This document shows, one piece after another, positions 41,961 to 49,813 of a stretch of 64,000 nt of DNA. Origin of the DNA: an uncultured archaeon (GTDB taxonomy: Archaea > Nanobdellota > Nanobdellia > Pacearchaeales > GW2011-AR1); NCBI GenBank assembly GCA_902385625.1, contig CABMGE010000024.1, forward strand, positions 1-64,000, given 5' to 3'. Positions within the stretch are counted from its first letter, which is position 1. The number at the start of each line of letters is the position of its first letter. The translations under genes were made by a program, and so were the position numbers. The notes under the pieces were generated by a model. That model was not told the DNA's origin. It ran no database searches and saw only the letters and a list, made by a program, of their open reading frames with translations.

Positions 41961-42755
41961 CTAAATCATCTCACTAAGAAGTTTTGCCCCAAGTTTGACA
42001 GTCATGCCGTTAATGTCTTTGAGGGAATTTATTTCAACAATATCTGCTCCTCGAAAATTATTAAGTAAAACTAACCGTTTAATAAAGTAGATTAAATCCC
42101 TGCTGCTAATTCCACCTGTTTCAGGATTTGAAACTCCTGGAGCATAAGCAGGATCAACACAATCCATATCAATACTTACATAAAATCCAGTTGATTTTCT
42201 TGCTCTCTCCATTACAATATCACATACTCCATCAATTTCAAACTGCAAAACATCCATTTTAATAAGAGTTATCCTATTCTCTTTTAAAAAATCCAATTCT
42301 TCTTTTAAGTATCTCCGGACACCAATCAAAACAATCTTTTCAGGATTAAACCAACCTCCCTCAACAAGCTTCCTCAACCACCCTATGCTATCAGGAGACT
42401 TCCCAGATTCCTTACAGTCCAAATGTGCATCAAAAATAATTAGCAAAGGATCAAGCTCTATTTTCTTAAATGCCCGAGCTATAGAAAAACTTATTGAATG
42501 ATCTCCTCCTAAAAAAAATGATTTGAAATTCCTTCCAAAAGCCTCCTTTGAGTTTTCAAAAATTAAATGATTCGCCTCTTCAATATTATCTGAATTAACA
42601 TGTATCTCTGAAAGATTCAGTTTATCAAATTCAACTATCTTCCCTTTTTCATTAATTTCTATTTCTTTTAAGGATTTCAAAATTTCAACAGGAGATTTTT
42701 CGCATCCCTTTTTCCCATCCGGAGAGTTTATGAGTTTTACACTTATTATTTGCAT
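41961..42755 (-). CDS. Arginase/agmatinase-family ureohydrolase
   Basis: A 264-residue protein of the ureohydrolase family with three metal-binding motifs: GGDHSISF, DAHLDC (D-x-H-x-D) and SIDMDCVDPAYAPGVSNPETGG. The family hydrolyses guanidino compounds (arginine, agmatine, formimidoylglutamate). Substrate cannot be fixed from sequence, though agmatinase would fit archaeal polyamine metabolism. It precedes the ThpR gene by 1 base. Confidence 0.87.
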   Translation of the reverse strand: MQIISVKLINSPDGKKGCEKSPVEILKSLKEIEINEKGKIVEFDKLNLSEIHVNSDNIEEANHLIFENSKEAFGRNFKSFFLGGDHSISFSIARAFKKIELDPLLIIFDAHLDCKESGKSPDSIGWLRKLVEGGWFNPEKIVLIGVRRYLKEELDFLKENRITLIKMDVLQFEIDGVCDIVMERARKSTGFYVSIDMDCVDPAYAPGVSNPETGGISSRDLIYFIKRLVLLNNFRGADIVEINSLKDINGMTVKLGAKLLSEMI

Positions 42756-42814
42756 GAGTCTATTATCCCAAATCTATATATAACCTTTTTCCTTATTTAA
42801 TTAGGGTTTTGAAA

Positions 42815-42820
42815 GGAGGT
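42815..42820 (+). promoter_or_regulatory. Shine-Dalgarno GGAGGT before a small membrane protein
   Basis: GGAGGT lies 5 bases before the ATG at 42826. Together with similar sites before 14029, 22132, 45946 and 46524, it shows that leadered translation coexists with leaderless promoters. Confidence 0.55.
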
Positions 42821-42825
42821 TTAAA

Positions 42826-43026
42826 ATGAAAAAAAGTATTTTAGATTGGATTGCATTAATCCTCGTAATAATTGGCGGGCTTAATTGGGGACTAGTTGCA
42901 ATTAATCCTTCATATGATGTAGTTGCCATGATTGGCGGAGGAATGACTGGAATGATTGCAAGAATCATCTATGCATTAGTAGGACTTGCTGCATTATATG
43001 CAATTTATTATCTATTTAAGGAATAA
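42826..43026 (+). CDS. DUF378-type small membrane protein
   Basis: A 66-residue protein with two hydrophobic helices: DWIALILVIIGGLNWGLVAINPSYD and a second near residues 45-63. The LVIIGGLNWGLVA segment is the signature of DUF378. Function is unknown. Strong Shine-Dalgarno upstream. Divergent from the arginase gene. Confidence 0.85.
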   Translation: MKKSILDWIALILVIIGGLNWGLVAINPSYDVVAMIGGGMTGMIARIIYALVGLAALYAIYYLFKE

Positions 43027-43080
43027 ATAGAAAAAGATAATTTTTTTATTTTTTTTAAATTAAAATCCATTTACGAAAAA

Positions 43081-44277
43081 TTAGTCTGGAAGTAAAGCAA
43101 CAAAACTATATCCTTTAAGATCACTTAATTTTTTTACTTCTTCTAGTTTAACCTTGTTAATGCAAGATTCATAGTCATAATAATTTTCTGCGTTCCCACC
43201 AAGTTCTTCCTGCAATAGATCAATCATTGTTGAATCGCACTTTTCGCGATTGATTTGTTTAAGACCTATTAAAGTTTCTTTTGCTTCATCAAGATCTTTT
43301 TGCTTCAAGTCGCTCATTTTTTTTATTTCCTTTAAAACTATCTTCTTAACTTCATCAACTTTCTCCTTGACAGTCCCAGAATAAATTATCTCATAAGAAT
43401 AATCTCTTGATTGTTCAAGATTGGTTTTGATTGCATAACAAAGCCCTCTTTTTTCCCTAACTTCCTGAAATAACCTGCTGCTCATCCCGCCCCCCAAAAT
43501 AGAATCAAAAATTTCTGCAGCATATCTATTTTTGTCAGTTAACTTCGGCATATGAAACCCAATAACTTCGTGGGCCTGATCAATACCTTTTCTTTTTTCA
43601 ATTACCTCTCCGTTTTTATTAGTTATCGGAATTGAATTTATTTTTTTATTTACTTTTGGAAATTTATTTGCTTCTGCTAAAACCTCTTCCCAATCTGTCT
43701 TTCCAACAGCACAAAAGATCATATTATTTGTTGAGTAAATAGAATTAAATAACTCCAAAACTTTTTCACGAGATAGTTTGGAAACAGTTTCAAGTGTTCC
43801 TGCAACAGACATATTAAAAGGGGAATTATATAAATTTTCTTTTATCTTTTCCATAACATAACTCAAGGGGTTGTCATGATACATTTTTATCTCTTCAAGT
43901 ATCACTTTCCTTTCCCTTTCTAAAGCCTCTTTTTCAAACAAAGGATTAAGAACTAAATCCCTGGATATATCTGCTCCGAGATTAAAATATTTGCTAGGAA
44001 GTTTATTCCAATAACAAGTAATCTCTTCTCCAGTAAATGCATTTATTATTCCTCCTTTTCCTTCTATCTCGCGTGGAATTTCCACAACATCACGATTTTT
44101 AGTTCCCTTAAAAACAAGATGTTCAATAAAATGTGAAATTCCTTTTATCTTAAAGTCCTCGTATTGTGCACCAAATTTGACTGCAGAAGAAACAGCAACA
44201 ACAGGTATATCTCTTTTTTCAAACAATACAGTTATTCCGTTATCAAGTCTTTGCCGATTAAATTCAACTTCCTTCAT
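43081..44277 (-). CDS. M16-family zinc protease
   Basis: A 398-residue M16 (insulinase/processing-peptidase type) protein. The inverted zinc motif HxxEH is HFIEHLVFKG near residue 46, and the downstream Glu is in EEIKMYHDNP. The second half is the related inactive-type domain, with GLCYAIKTNLEQSRDYSY. Length fits the single-chain bacterial/archaeal form. It is likely to degrade small peptides. It is 55 bases from the M29 aminopeptidase gene on the same strand. Confidence 0.9.
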   Translation of the reverse strand: MKEVEFNRQRLDNGITVLFEKRDIPVVAVSSAVKFGAQYEDFKIKGISHFIEHLVFKGTKNRDVVEIPREIEGKGGIINAFTGEEITCYWNKLPSKYFNLGADISRDLVLNPLFEKEALERERKVILEEIKMYHDNPLSYVMEKIKENLYNSPFNMSVAGTLETVSKLSREKVLELFNSIYSTNNMIFCAVGKTDWEEVLAEANKFPKVNKKINSIPITNKNGEVIEKRKGIDQAHEVIGFHMPKLTDKNRYAAEIFDSILGGGMSSRLFQEVREKRGLCYAIKTNLEQSRDYSYEIIYSGTVKEKVDEVKKIVLKEIKKMSDLKQKDLDEAKETLIGLKQINREKCDSTMIDLLQEELGGNAENYYDYESCINKVKLEEVKKLSDLKGYSFVALLPD

Positions 44278-44331
44278 TTTTCACCTTAATAGGTATAGAA
44301 CATGAATTTGATTAATAAACCTTTGTGAAAG

Positions 44332-45408
44332 TTAAATCTTCCAAACCCCATTTTCCTGTACGATTTTTCCATCCAAAAGAATCTTTGCCTTGTGCATGTC
44401 TTTTACAATATCCCAATGAAGAGCAGAATCATTCCCGCCACCATTCTGGCGATATGCCATTCCAAGTGCAAGATGAATTGTTCCGCTTATTTTTTCGTCA
44501 AAAAGTAAATCCTTTGTAAATCTATTTATTTTAGGGTTGCACCCAATCCCAAATTCTCCAATATAGCAAGAATTTTTATCTGTATTAATCATTTCTTTTA
44601 AAAAATCTTCATTTTTGCTCGATTTTGACTCAATAATTTTGCCTTTTTCAAATACAAGATAAACATCAGTTACTTCTTTCCCATCACGTATTGCAGGATA
44701 TTCAAATTTTATCCACCCTTCAAGACTTTCACGCAAAGGAGCCATAAAAATTTCTCCACCAGGCATATTTTCCTCGCCTTTATCCGCGATTGAGTTTTTT
44801 CCACTAATGGAAAATTTTAAATCAACATTTTCCCCAATCAAGTGAACCTTCTTTCCTTTTTCAAAAATTCTATTAATCTGATCAAGTCTTTTTCCAAACT
44901 TTTTCCAATCAATTAAGCAGGCATTATAAACAAAATTTTCATATTCATTTAAAGACATTTCAGCATCTTGTGCAAGAGATATGCAAGGATAAGCAATACT
45001 AACGCGCCTTATTTTTTCAGGAGTATTCACAATATAATCTGAAATAGGATGAGTTACTTTTGCACGAGCACGCATTTTTTTTGGATCAGCACTTGTAAGT
45101 TCTCTTGTATTTAAATCACTTGAAACACCTATGTATGCCTGGCAATCTTTGACTGTATCCATCCAATATTGCGGAAAAAAATTAATCTGGTCTAAATTTG
45201 CATATTTGTAAAAAAAATTATTTATATCAGGTAAGTTTACACGAACAATAGGTATTGCTTTTTGTAAGATTATTTCCTTGTATAATTCAACTAAGAAAGG
45301 TATTGATTCGCTGCCTCCAGAAATAATTACTTTTTCTCCAGGTTTAACATGAACACTGTATCTAACTGCAAGTTGTGCAAGTTTTCGAGTCCTAAGATCA
45401 GTCGGCAT
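44332..45408 (-). CDS. M29-family (thermophilic) aminopeptidase
   Basis: A 358-residue metallo-aminopeptidase of family M29 (AmpS-like). Recognisable are LAQLAVRYSVHVKPGEKVIISG at the N-terminus, a GEFGIGCNPK motif, and the C-terminal metal-ligand region HLALGMAYRQNGGGNDSALHWDIV. It removes N-terminal residues from peptides. It is next to the M16 gene, and together the two suggest a peptide-recycling pair. The leader carries short hairpins at 45433-45489. Confidence 0.9.
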   Translation of the reverse strand: MPTDLRTRKLAQLAVRYSVHVKPGEKVIISGGSESIPFLVELYKEIILQKAIPIVRVNLPDINNFFYKYANLDQINFFPQYWMDTVKDCQAYIGVSSDLNTRELTSADPKKMRARAKVTHPISDYIVNTPEKIRRVSIAYPCISLAQDAEMSLNEYENFVYNACLIDWKKFGKRLDQINRIFEKGKKVHLIGENVDLKFSISGKNSIADKGEENMPGGEIFMAPLRESLEGWIKFEYPAIRDGKEVTDVYLVFEKGKIIESKSSKNEDFLKEMINTDKNSCYIGEFGIGCNPKINRFTKDLLFDEKISGTIHLALGMAYRQNGGGNDSALHWDIVKDMHKAKILLDGKIVQENGVWKI

Positions 45409-45432
45409 TTTATTTAAGCTTTAATTTAATTT

Positions 45433-45489
45433 CTCAGAATAAGTCTGAGGATAACACCTCAAAAAAGATTTAGTTCTTTTCAAACTAAA
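45433..45489 (-). repeat. Cluster of short inverted repeats, including alternative pairings
   Basis: CTCAGA/TCTGAG (45433-45449) and TGAGG/CCTCA (45446-45461) share the TGAG bases, so the two hairpins exclude each other. A third dyad TTTAGTT/AACTAAA spans 45469-45489. The cluster lies in the gap before the M29 gene start. It could be an attenuator-like switch, but the stems are short. Confidence 0.3.
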
Positions 45490-45574
45490 CCCTTTTGTTT
45501 AAGTAAAATGAAGTCCTTTTTAAAGATTACTAGCATTCAAAGATATCAATAAAAAAATAAAAAATAAAAAGAAA

Positions 45575-45946
45575 CTATTTTTTAGAGTTAGCAATACCAA
45601 CTATTCCTCCGATTAATACTAAAATTCCTCCAAGACCCATTCCCAGGAATATTCCAATTATACCTAGTACTAAAGAGACAATAAAATCTCCTTTTTTAGG
45701 ATTTCTAGATATTCTTATTAAATAAAATATAAGAATAATACTTAATATTAATCCAACTATAGAAGATATCAAAGACCAAATTAAGAGAACATTGAGATCA
45801 AATCCAAATGAACTCCATAATTCTCCCATTGCGCTACTGTTTTGCATGGATTTAAACAAAAAGTACCCTATAACCCCCCAAACAGATCCGATAAATCCAA
45901 GAATATCTCCAACTAAGATAAGTACAAATGCTGTTGTTGATTTCAT
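45575..45946 (-). CDS. Small multi-helix membrane protein
   Basis: A 123-residue protein with four hydrophobic segments (TAFVLILVGDILGFIGSVWGVIGYFLF, NVLLIWSLISSIVGLILSIILIFYLI, and two Gly-rich ones at the end). GGAGGT lies 7 bases before the ATG at 45946. The ATG at 45961 overlaps that site and is rejected. It resembles the DUF4064-type Gly-rich membrane proteins in general form; the match is weak. Confidence 0.65.
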   Translation of the reverse strand: MKSTTAFVLILVGDILGFIGSVWGVIGYFLFKSMQNSSAMGELWSSFGFDLNVLLIWSLISSIVGLILSIILIFYLIRISRNPKKGDFIVSLVLGIIGIFLGMGLGGILVLIGGIVGIANSKK

Positions 45947-46035
45947 TAAAAACACCTCCATTATAATAATCTAATTTAATATAAGCTAATCTCTGAATGA
46001 TTTATAAATATTATAAAAAAATAAAAATAAAAAAA

Positions 46036-46524
46036 TTATCTTTTTCTTTTACTTGCTTTTTTATCTTTCCAAGCAACAAACCCAAATATGATTAAATTAG
46101 CAATTACTCCGACTCCCTTAAGTACTGGAAGTATCCAAAGGATCAAGAATAAACTAAGCCAACCTGGATAATTTCTTCTTTCATATATTTTCCATATCCA
46201 AACAATTGCAAGAATAAAATACACTGGAGGAAGTAAAAACAACCACCCCCAAGCCCAATGTCTTTTTGCAAGTATTGGAAGCAAGAAAAGATTTGCGATT
46301 GGAATCCAAGCAAGCCAGGCTTTTTTATAGCCTAATTTTTTTGCGATTGTCATCCAAACAAAAGCCATGTAAACATAAAATGCAGCTGCAAGAATAATTA
46401 GGACAATTAAAATTGCTCCAACTAAAACTCCTGCAAGGCCTCCGAATGCACTCCCTATAACAACTTGCCTAAAATTAGGATCTTCCCACATTTGCCTAAA
46501 CCCAACCATAGATTCTAAAAACAT
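46036..46524 (-). CDS. DUF5684-like membrane protein
   Basis: A 162-residue protein with four hydrophobic segments. IAKKLGYKKAWLAWIPIANLFLLPILAKRHWAWG is the recognisable core, where a short polar motif K-A-W-L-A-W-I-P leads into the helix. This is the feature of the DUF5684 family. The start ATG at 46524 has GGAGGT 5 bases upstream. The basic tail (WKDKKASKRKR) is cytoplasmic. Function unknown. Confidence 0.75.
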   Translation of the reverse strand: MFLESMVGFRQMWEDPNFRQVVIGSAFGGLAGVLVGAILIVLIILAAAFYVYMAFVWMTIAKKLGYKKAWLAWIPIANLFLLPILAKRHWAWGWLFLLPPVYFILAIVWIWKIYERRNYPGWLSLFLILWILPVLKGVGVIANLIIFGFVAWKDKKASKRKR

Positions 46525-46619
46525 ACATCACCTCCTTCTGATTAATATAGATATATTAACAGGGATTTATTTGTTTATAAAAGTTGCGAGTTTATATATT
46601 TGATAATATCTTTTAAAAT

Positions 46620-47837
46620 ATGATCATTGAACTCATAATCGCCTTGAGTTTAGGAATTATAATCGGGATAATAACCGGCCTTTTTCCAGGTATCCATATA
46701 AATCTTGTTGCCGCATTCCTTCTCGCGTCATCTGTTTTTTTATTAAACATCTTTCAACCAATTTCTCTTGCAGTCTTTATTGTCTCGCTTTCAATTACTC
46801 ATATATTCACTGATTTTATTCCAACTATTTTTTTAGGAGCTCCCGATAGCGATACAACTCTTTCAATTCTTCCAGGCCATGAAATGTTAATTAAAGGAGA
46901 GGGATATGAAGCAGTAATACTTTCGATCATAGGTGCTTTAATCGGAGTAATTATTCTTTTACCTTTTATTCCAATATTTATTTACATCCTTCCAATAATT
47001 TACCCTTATGTCCAGAGAATAATTCCAATAATTCTGATAACAATTATTTTTATGATGATTCTTTCTGAAAAAGGGAAAAATAAATTTCTAACAATTCTAA
47101 TAATATTTCTATCCGGATGTCTGGGATATTTTTCATTAAATCTAAATATTAAAGAGGCACTTCTTCCCCTTTTAACAGGATTATTCGGGTCATCTTCATT
47201 AATAACTTCTATATTAAAAAAACAAGAGATCCCAATTCAAAATATAACTAAAATCAAAGCAATAATTAAAAATCTGAAAAAAGATTCAATTATAAAATCA
47301 ATTTCAGCCTCAGTTATTGCCTCGCCAATCTGCTCTTTTCTTCCTTCGCTTGGAAGCAGTCAAGCCTCAATAATAGGATCGATTGTAATTGGAGAGCTTG
47401 ATAGAAAAGAATTTATTATTTTAAACGGAATTGTTAACACTTTAGTAATGTCTCTATCATTTATTATTCTTTATTCAATAAAGAAATCAAGAACAGGAAG
47501 CTCTGTTGCAATAAATACTCTTCTTCCCTCACTAACAAAAAATGATTTAGAGATAATAATACTGGCAGTAATAGTCTCGGCGATTTTTGCATTTCTAATT
47601 TCAATAATGATTGTGAAAAATTTTTCAAAACTAATTACAAAAATAAATTATACTAAACTATCTATATTAATATTAAGCTTATTGACAATTGTAACTCTAA
47701 TTTTCTCTGGAATAATCGGACTGATAATTTTAATTACCTCGACGGCTCTCGGAGTCCTATGTATCCTATCAAGAATCAAAAGAACAAGTTTAATGGGATG
47801 TTTGTTAATTCCAACAATTATTTTATATCTCCTTTAG
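46620..47837 (+). CDS. TctA/DUF112-like membrane permease
   Basis: A 405-residue polytopic protein with about ten hydrophobic segments. The start GIITGLFPGIHINLVAAF, the pocket THIFTDFIPTIFLGAPDSDTTLSILPGH, and a second similar segment IASPICSFLPSLGSSQASIIG are the two inverted halves of the TctA family. In archaea these DUF112 proteins have unknown substrates. No TctB/TctC partner is nearby. Confidence 0.85.
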   Translation: MIIELIIALSLGIIIGIITGLFPGIHINLVAAFLLASSVFLLNIFQPISLAVFIVSLSITHIFTDFIPTIFLGAPDSDTTLSILPGHEMLIKGEGYEAVILSIIGALIGVIILLPFIPIFIYILPIIYPYVQRIIPIILITIIFMMILSEKGKNKFLTILIIFLSGCLGYFSLNLNIKEALLPLLTGLFGSSSLITSILKKQEIPIQNITKIKAIIKNLKKDSIIKSISASVIASPICSFLPSLGSSQASIIGSIVIGELDRKEFIILNGIVNTLVMSLSFIILYSIKKSRTGSSVAINTLLPSLTKNDLEIIILAVIVSAIFAFLISIMIVKNFSKLITKINYTKLSILILSLLTIVTLIFSGIIGLIILITSTALGVLCILSRIKRTSLMGCLLIPTIILYLL

Positions 47838-47844
47838 CCTAAGA

Positions 47845-48006
47845 TCAATCAGAGTATTTTCTACATGCTTGGTTATTAGAAACCCTATCCAAGGCATGTT
47901 CTGCAATATAATTTATTTCTCTCCTCATCTCAGGGCTAGGCTGTGGAGATTTATCCAATTCTACTCTAATTGGTTTTGGACTTTTTAATCTTTCTTCAAG
48001 TTCCAT
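47845..48006 (-). CDS. Small protein of 53 residues
   Basis: From ATG 48006 to TGA 47845, this frame encodes MELEERLKSPKPIRVELDKS, then PSPEMRREINYIAEHALDRV, ending ACRKYSD. It is charged and soluble with codon use like its neighbours. No Shine-Dalgarno is visible. No family recognised. It fills an otherwise unexplained 229-base gap between the TctA-like and purF genes. Confidence 0.45.
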   Translation of the reverse strand: MELEERLKSPKPIRVELDKSPQPSPEMRREINYIAEHALDRVSNNQACRKYSD

Positions 48007-48066
48007 ATAAATTAAATATATGCCAAATGTTTAAATATTTATGTCTAAATGAATAATTATTTCAAT

Positions 48067-49650
48067 CTATTCTTTTCCATCGCAAAATTCAGGCCGGTCA
48101 TAAATTTTTTCAGGCACCTTTGATTCATTGCCTGAATTTTTTAATAGTGTTTGAGCTCTTTTTTTGCCAAATTCAGTAGGATACTCCCCATTAAGACATG
48201 CAAGACATAGATTTTCAGGAGCCACTAGAAGTGAATTCTTTAAGCCATCAATTGTTTGATATTTGAAACTATCCACTTCCATCTCTTTTGCAATATTTTT
48301 TTCAGTATCCTGTGGATATTTATTTGCAATCAACTCAGAATAAGTAGACATATCAATACCATAAAAACAAGGACATTTGATTGGAGGATCTGTTACCCTT
48401 ATATGAATTTCCTTTGTACATGCTTCTTTAAGGAGTTTTACAATCTTTTTTAAAGTTTCACCGCGAACAACACTGTCTTCAATTAAAATAGCTTTCTTGT
48501 CTTTAATCAAATGAGGAACAACATCATATATCCTATTCATCAAATAAGCTCTTTTTTCTTTTGAATTAATAAATCCCCTTTTAGAAGAAATCTTTTTTAA
48601 AACATCTTCAGAAGTCAAATTAAAATGACTTGCAAATGCTCTTGCAGCCAGATTTGCAGTTTCAGGAGCAGGAAAAATAACAAAACTCCTTGGATTTTTT
48701 CTTATTTCTTCTGCAAGTGGATCTACCTTGGCAAGTTCAAGTCCAAATCTCCATCTAATGTCATGTACAGGAATATTTTCAAAATGTGAAGTGTCATTTT
48801 CAAAGTAGACTGCCTCAAAATGACAATGGGCTTTTTTTGTATTAAAAATTTTAGCAACCTTGACCCCCGTTTTAGAAAATAAAATTACACTGCCAGGTTC
48901 AACTATTTTAAAATTTTTAATTCCCACCTGTCTTAATGCATTTGTTTCTGAAGCAACTGCATAAAAATCTTCATTTTCTCCCCAAACAAGAGGTTTAAAT
49001 CCCTGCGGATCACGAACAACACCAAGGTCTCCGTTGCCCATAAGCATTAAAAGACTATAAGCGCCATCAAGCTTCTCCATTAAACTTCTGGCAATATCAA
49101 AAAAATCAGGTTCAAAATTTTCTCCTGAATTAAACTGTTGAAATTTAAGTCTTAGAGAGATTAAATGCATTATTATCTCAGTATCAACCCCTATTTCAAG
49201 ATCATAATCACTTTTTAACAGATCTTGTTCAAGTTCAGGATAATTTGCAAGATTGCCATTAAAACAAAAGCAAAATCTTTTTGATTTTTTACCGTGCCTT
49301 CTAAGAAAAGGTTGTAATTGGTCTGTTGCATTATCTCGTTTACCCGAAGTCCCATACCTGACATGCCCTATTCCAGCAACCCCCTTCAAATTATCAACAA
49401 TTAACTCTCTTTGAATATTATCTTCCCCCCCAAAAAAATTTTCAACATTTAATAATTTCTTCCTATGTGCAAAAGGTTTGCTGTATTCGCCTTCCCTTGA
49501 CTTAAAAATTCCAACCCCTGTTCCTGATTGACCTCTTCTTTGTATGGCAGAAAGCATTAAATCAATAGAAACTGGAACAAGTGCAGAATTATCCTTAGAA
49601 TTTTTTAAATAAATTCCGCATACACCACACTCTTCTTTTACTTCTCCCAT
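48067..49650 (-). CDS. purF: Amidophosphoribosyltransferase
   Basis: A 527-residue PurF. The N-terminal Ntn-hydrolase part starts after a short propeptide at Cys8 (MGEVKEECGVCGIY), then GIGHVRYGTSG and FCFNGNLANY. The phosphoribosyltransferase part has VIFPAPETANLAARAF and the PRPP loop AILIEDSVVRGETLKKIV. Cys residues in CPCFYGIDM and CLACLNGEYPTEF fit the iron-sulfur form. It makes phosphoribosylamine, the first step of purine synthesis. No other purine gene is nearby, unusual for a solitary first-step enzyme. Confidence 0.93.
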   Translation of the reverse strand: MGEVKEECGVCGIYLKNSKDNSALVPVSIDLMLSAIQRRGQSGTGVGIFKSREGEYSKPFAHRKKLLNVENFFGGEDNIQRELIVDNLKGVAGIGHVRYGTSGKRDNATDQLQPFLRRHGKKSKRFCFCFNGNLANYPELEQDLLKSDYDLEIGVDTEIIMHLISLRLKFQQFNSGENFEPDFFDIARSLMEKLDGAYSLLMLMGNGDLGVVRDPQGFKPLVWGENEDFYAVASETNALRQVGIKNFKIVEPGSVILFSKTGVKVAKIFNTKKAHCHFEAVYFENDTSHFENIPVHDIRWRFGLELAKVDPLAEEIRKNPRSFVIFPAPETANLAARAFASHFNLTSEDVLKKISSKRGFINSKEKRAYLMNRIYDVVPHLIKDKKAILIEDSVVRGETLKKIVKLLKEACTKEIHIRVTDPPIKCPCFYGIDMSTYSELIANKYPQDTEKNIAKEMEVDSFKYQTIDGLKNSLLVAPENLCLACLNGEYPTEFGKKRAQTLLKNSGNESKVPEKIYDRPEFCDGKE

Positions 49651-49775
49651 AAAGTAAAATAACCCTCTTCCTTTTTAAACTAGAATCATATTCAAAATAT
49701 ATTTTTCAAAAATAATAGAATTTATAAACAAAAACTACTTGAAACTAAAAATACCTCATTTATGTTTTGTTGTTC

Positions 49776-49813
49776 TATAGATCAGACACTAAAGTTAAAA
49801 CCACTGATCTATA
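49776..49813. repeat. Hairpin spanning the DP2 stop codon
   Basis: TATAGATCAG and CTGATCTATA are perfect 10-base arms around 18 bases that include the TAA stop of the DP2 gene. One arm lies in the codons of the PCNA-interaction motif (Ile-Asp-Gln). Probably a transcript 3' structure. Confidence 0.45.
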
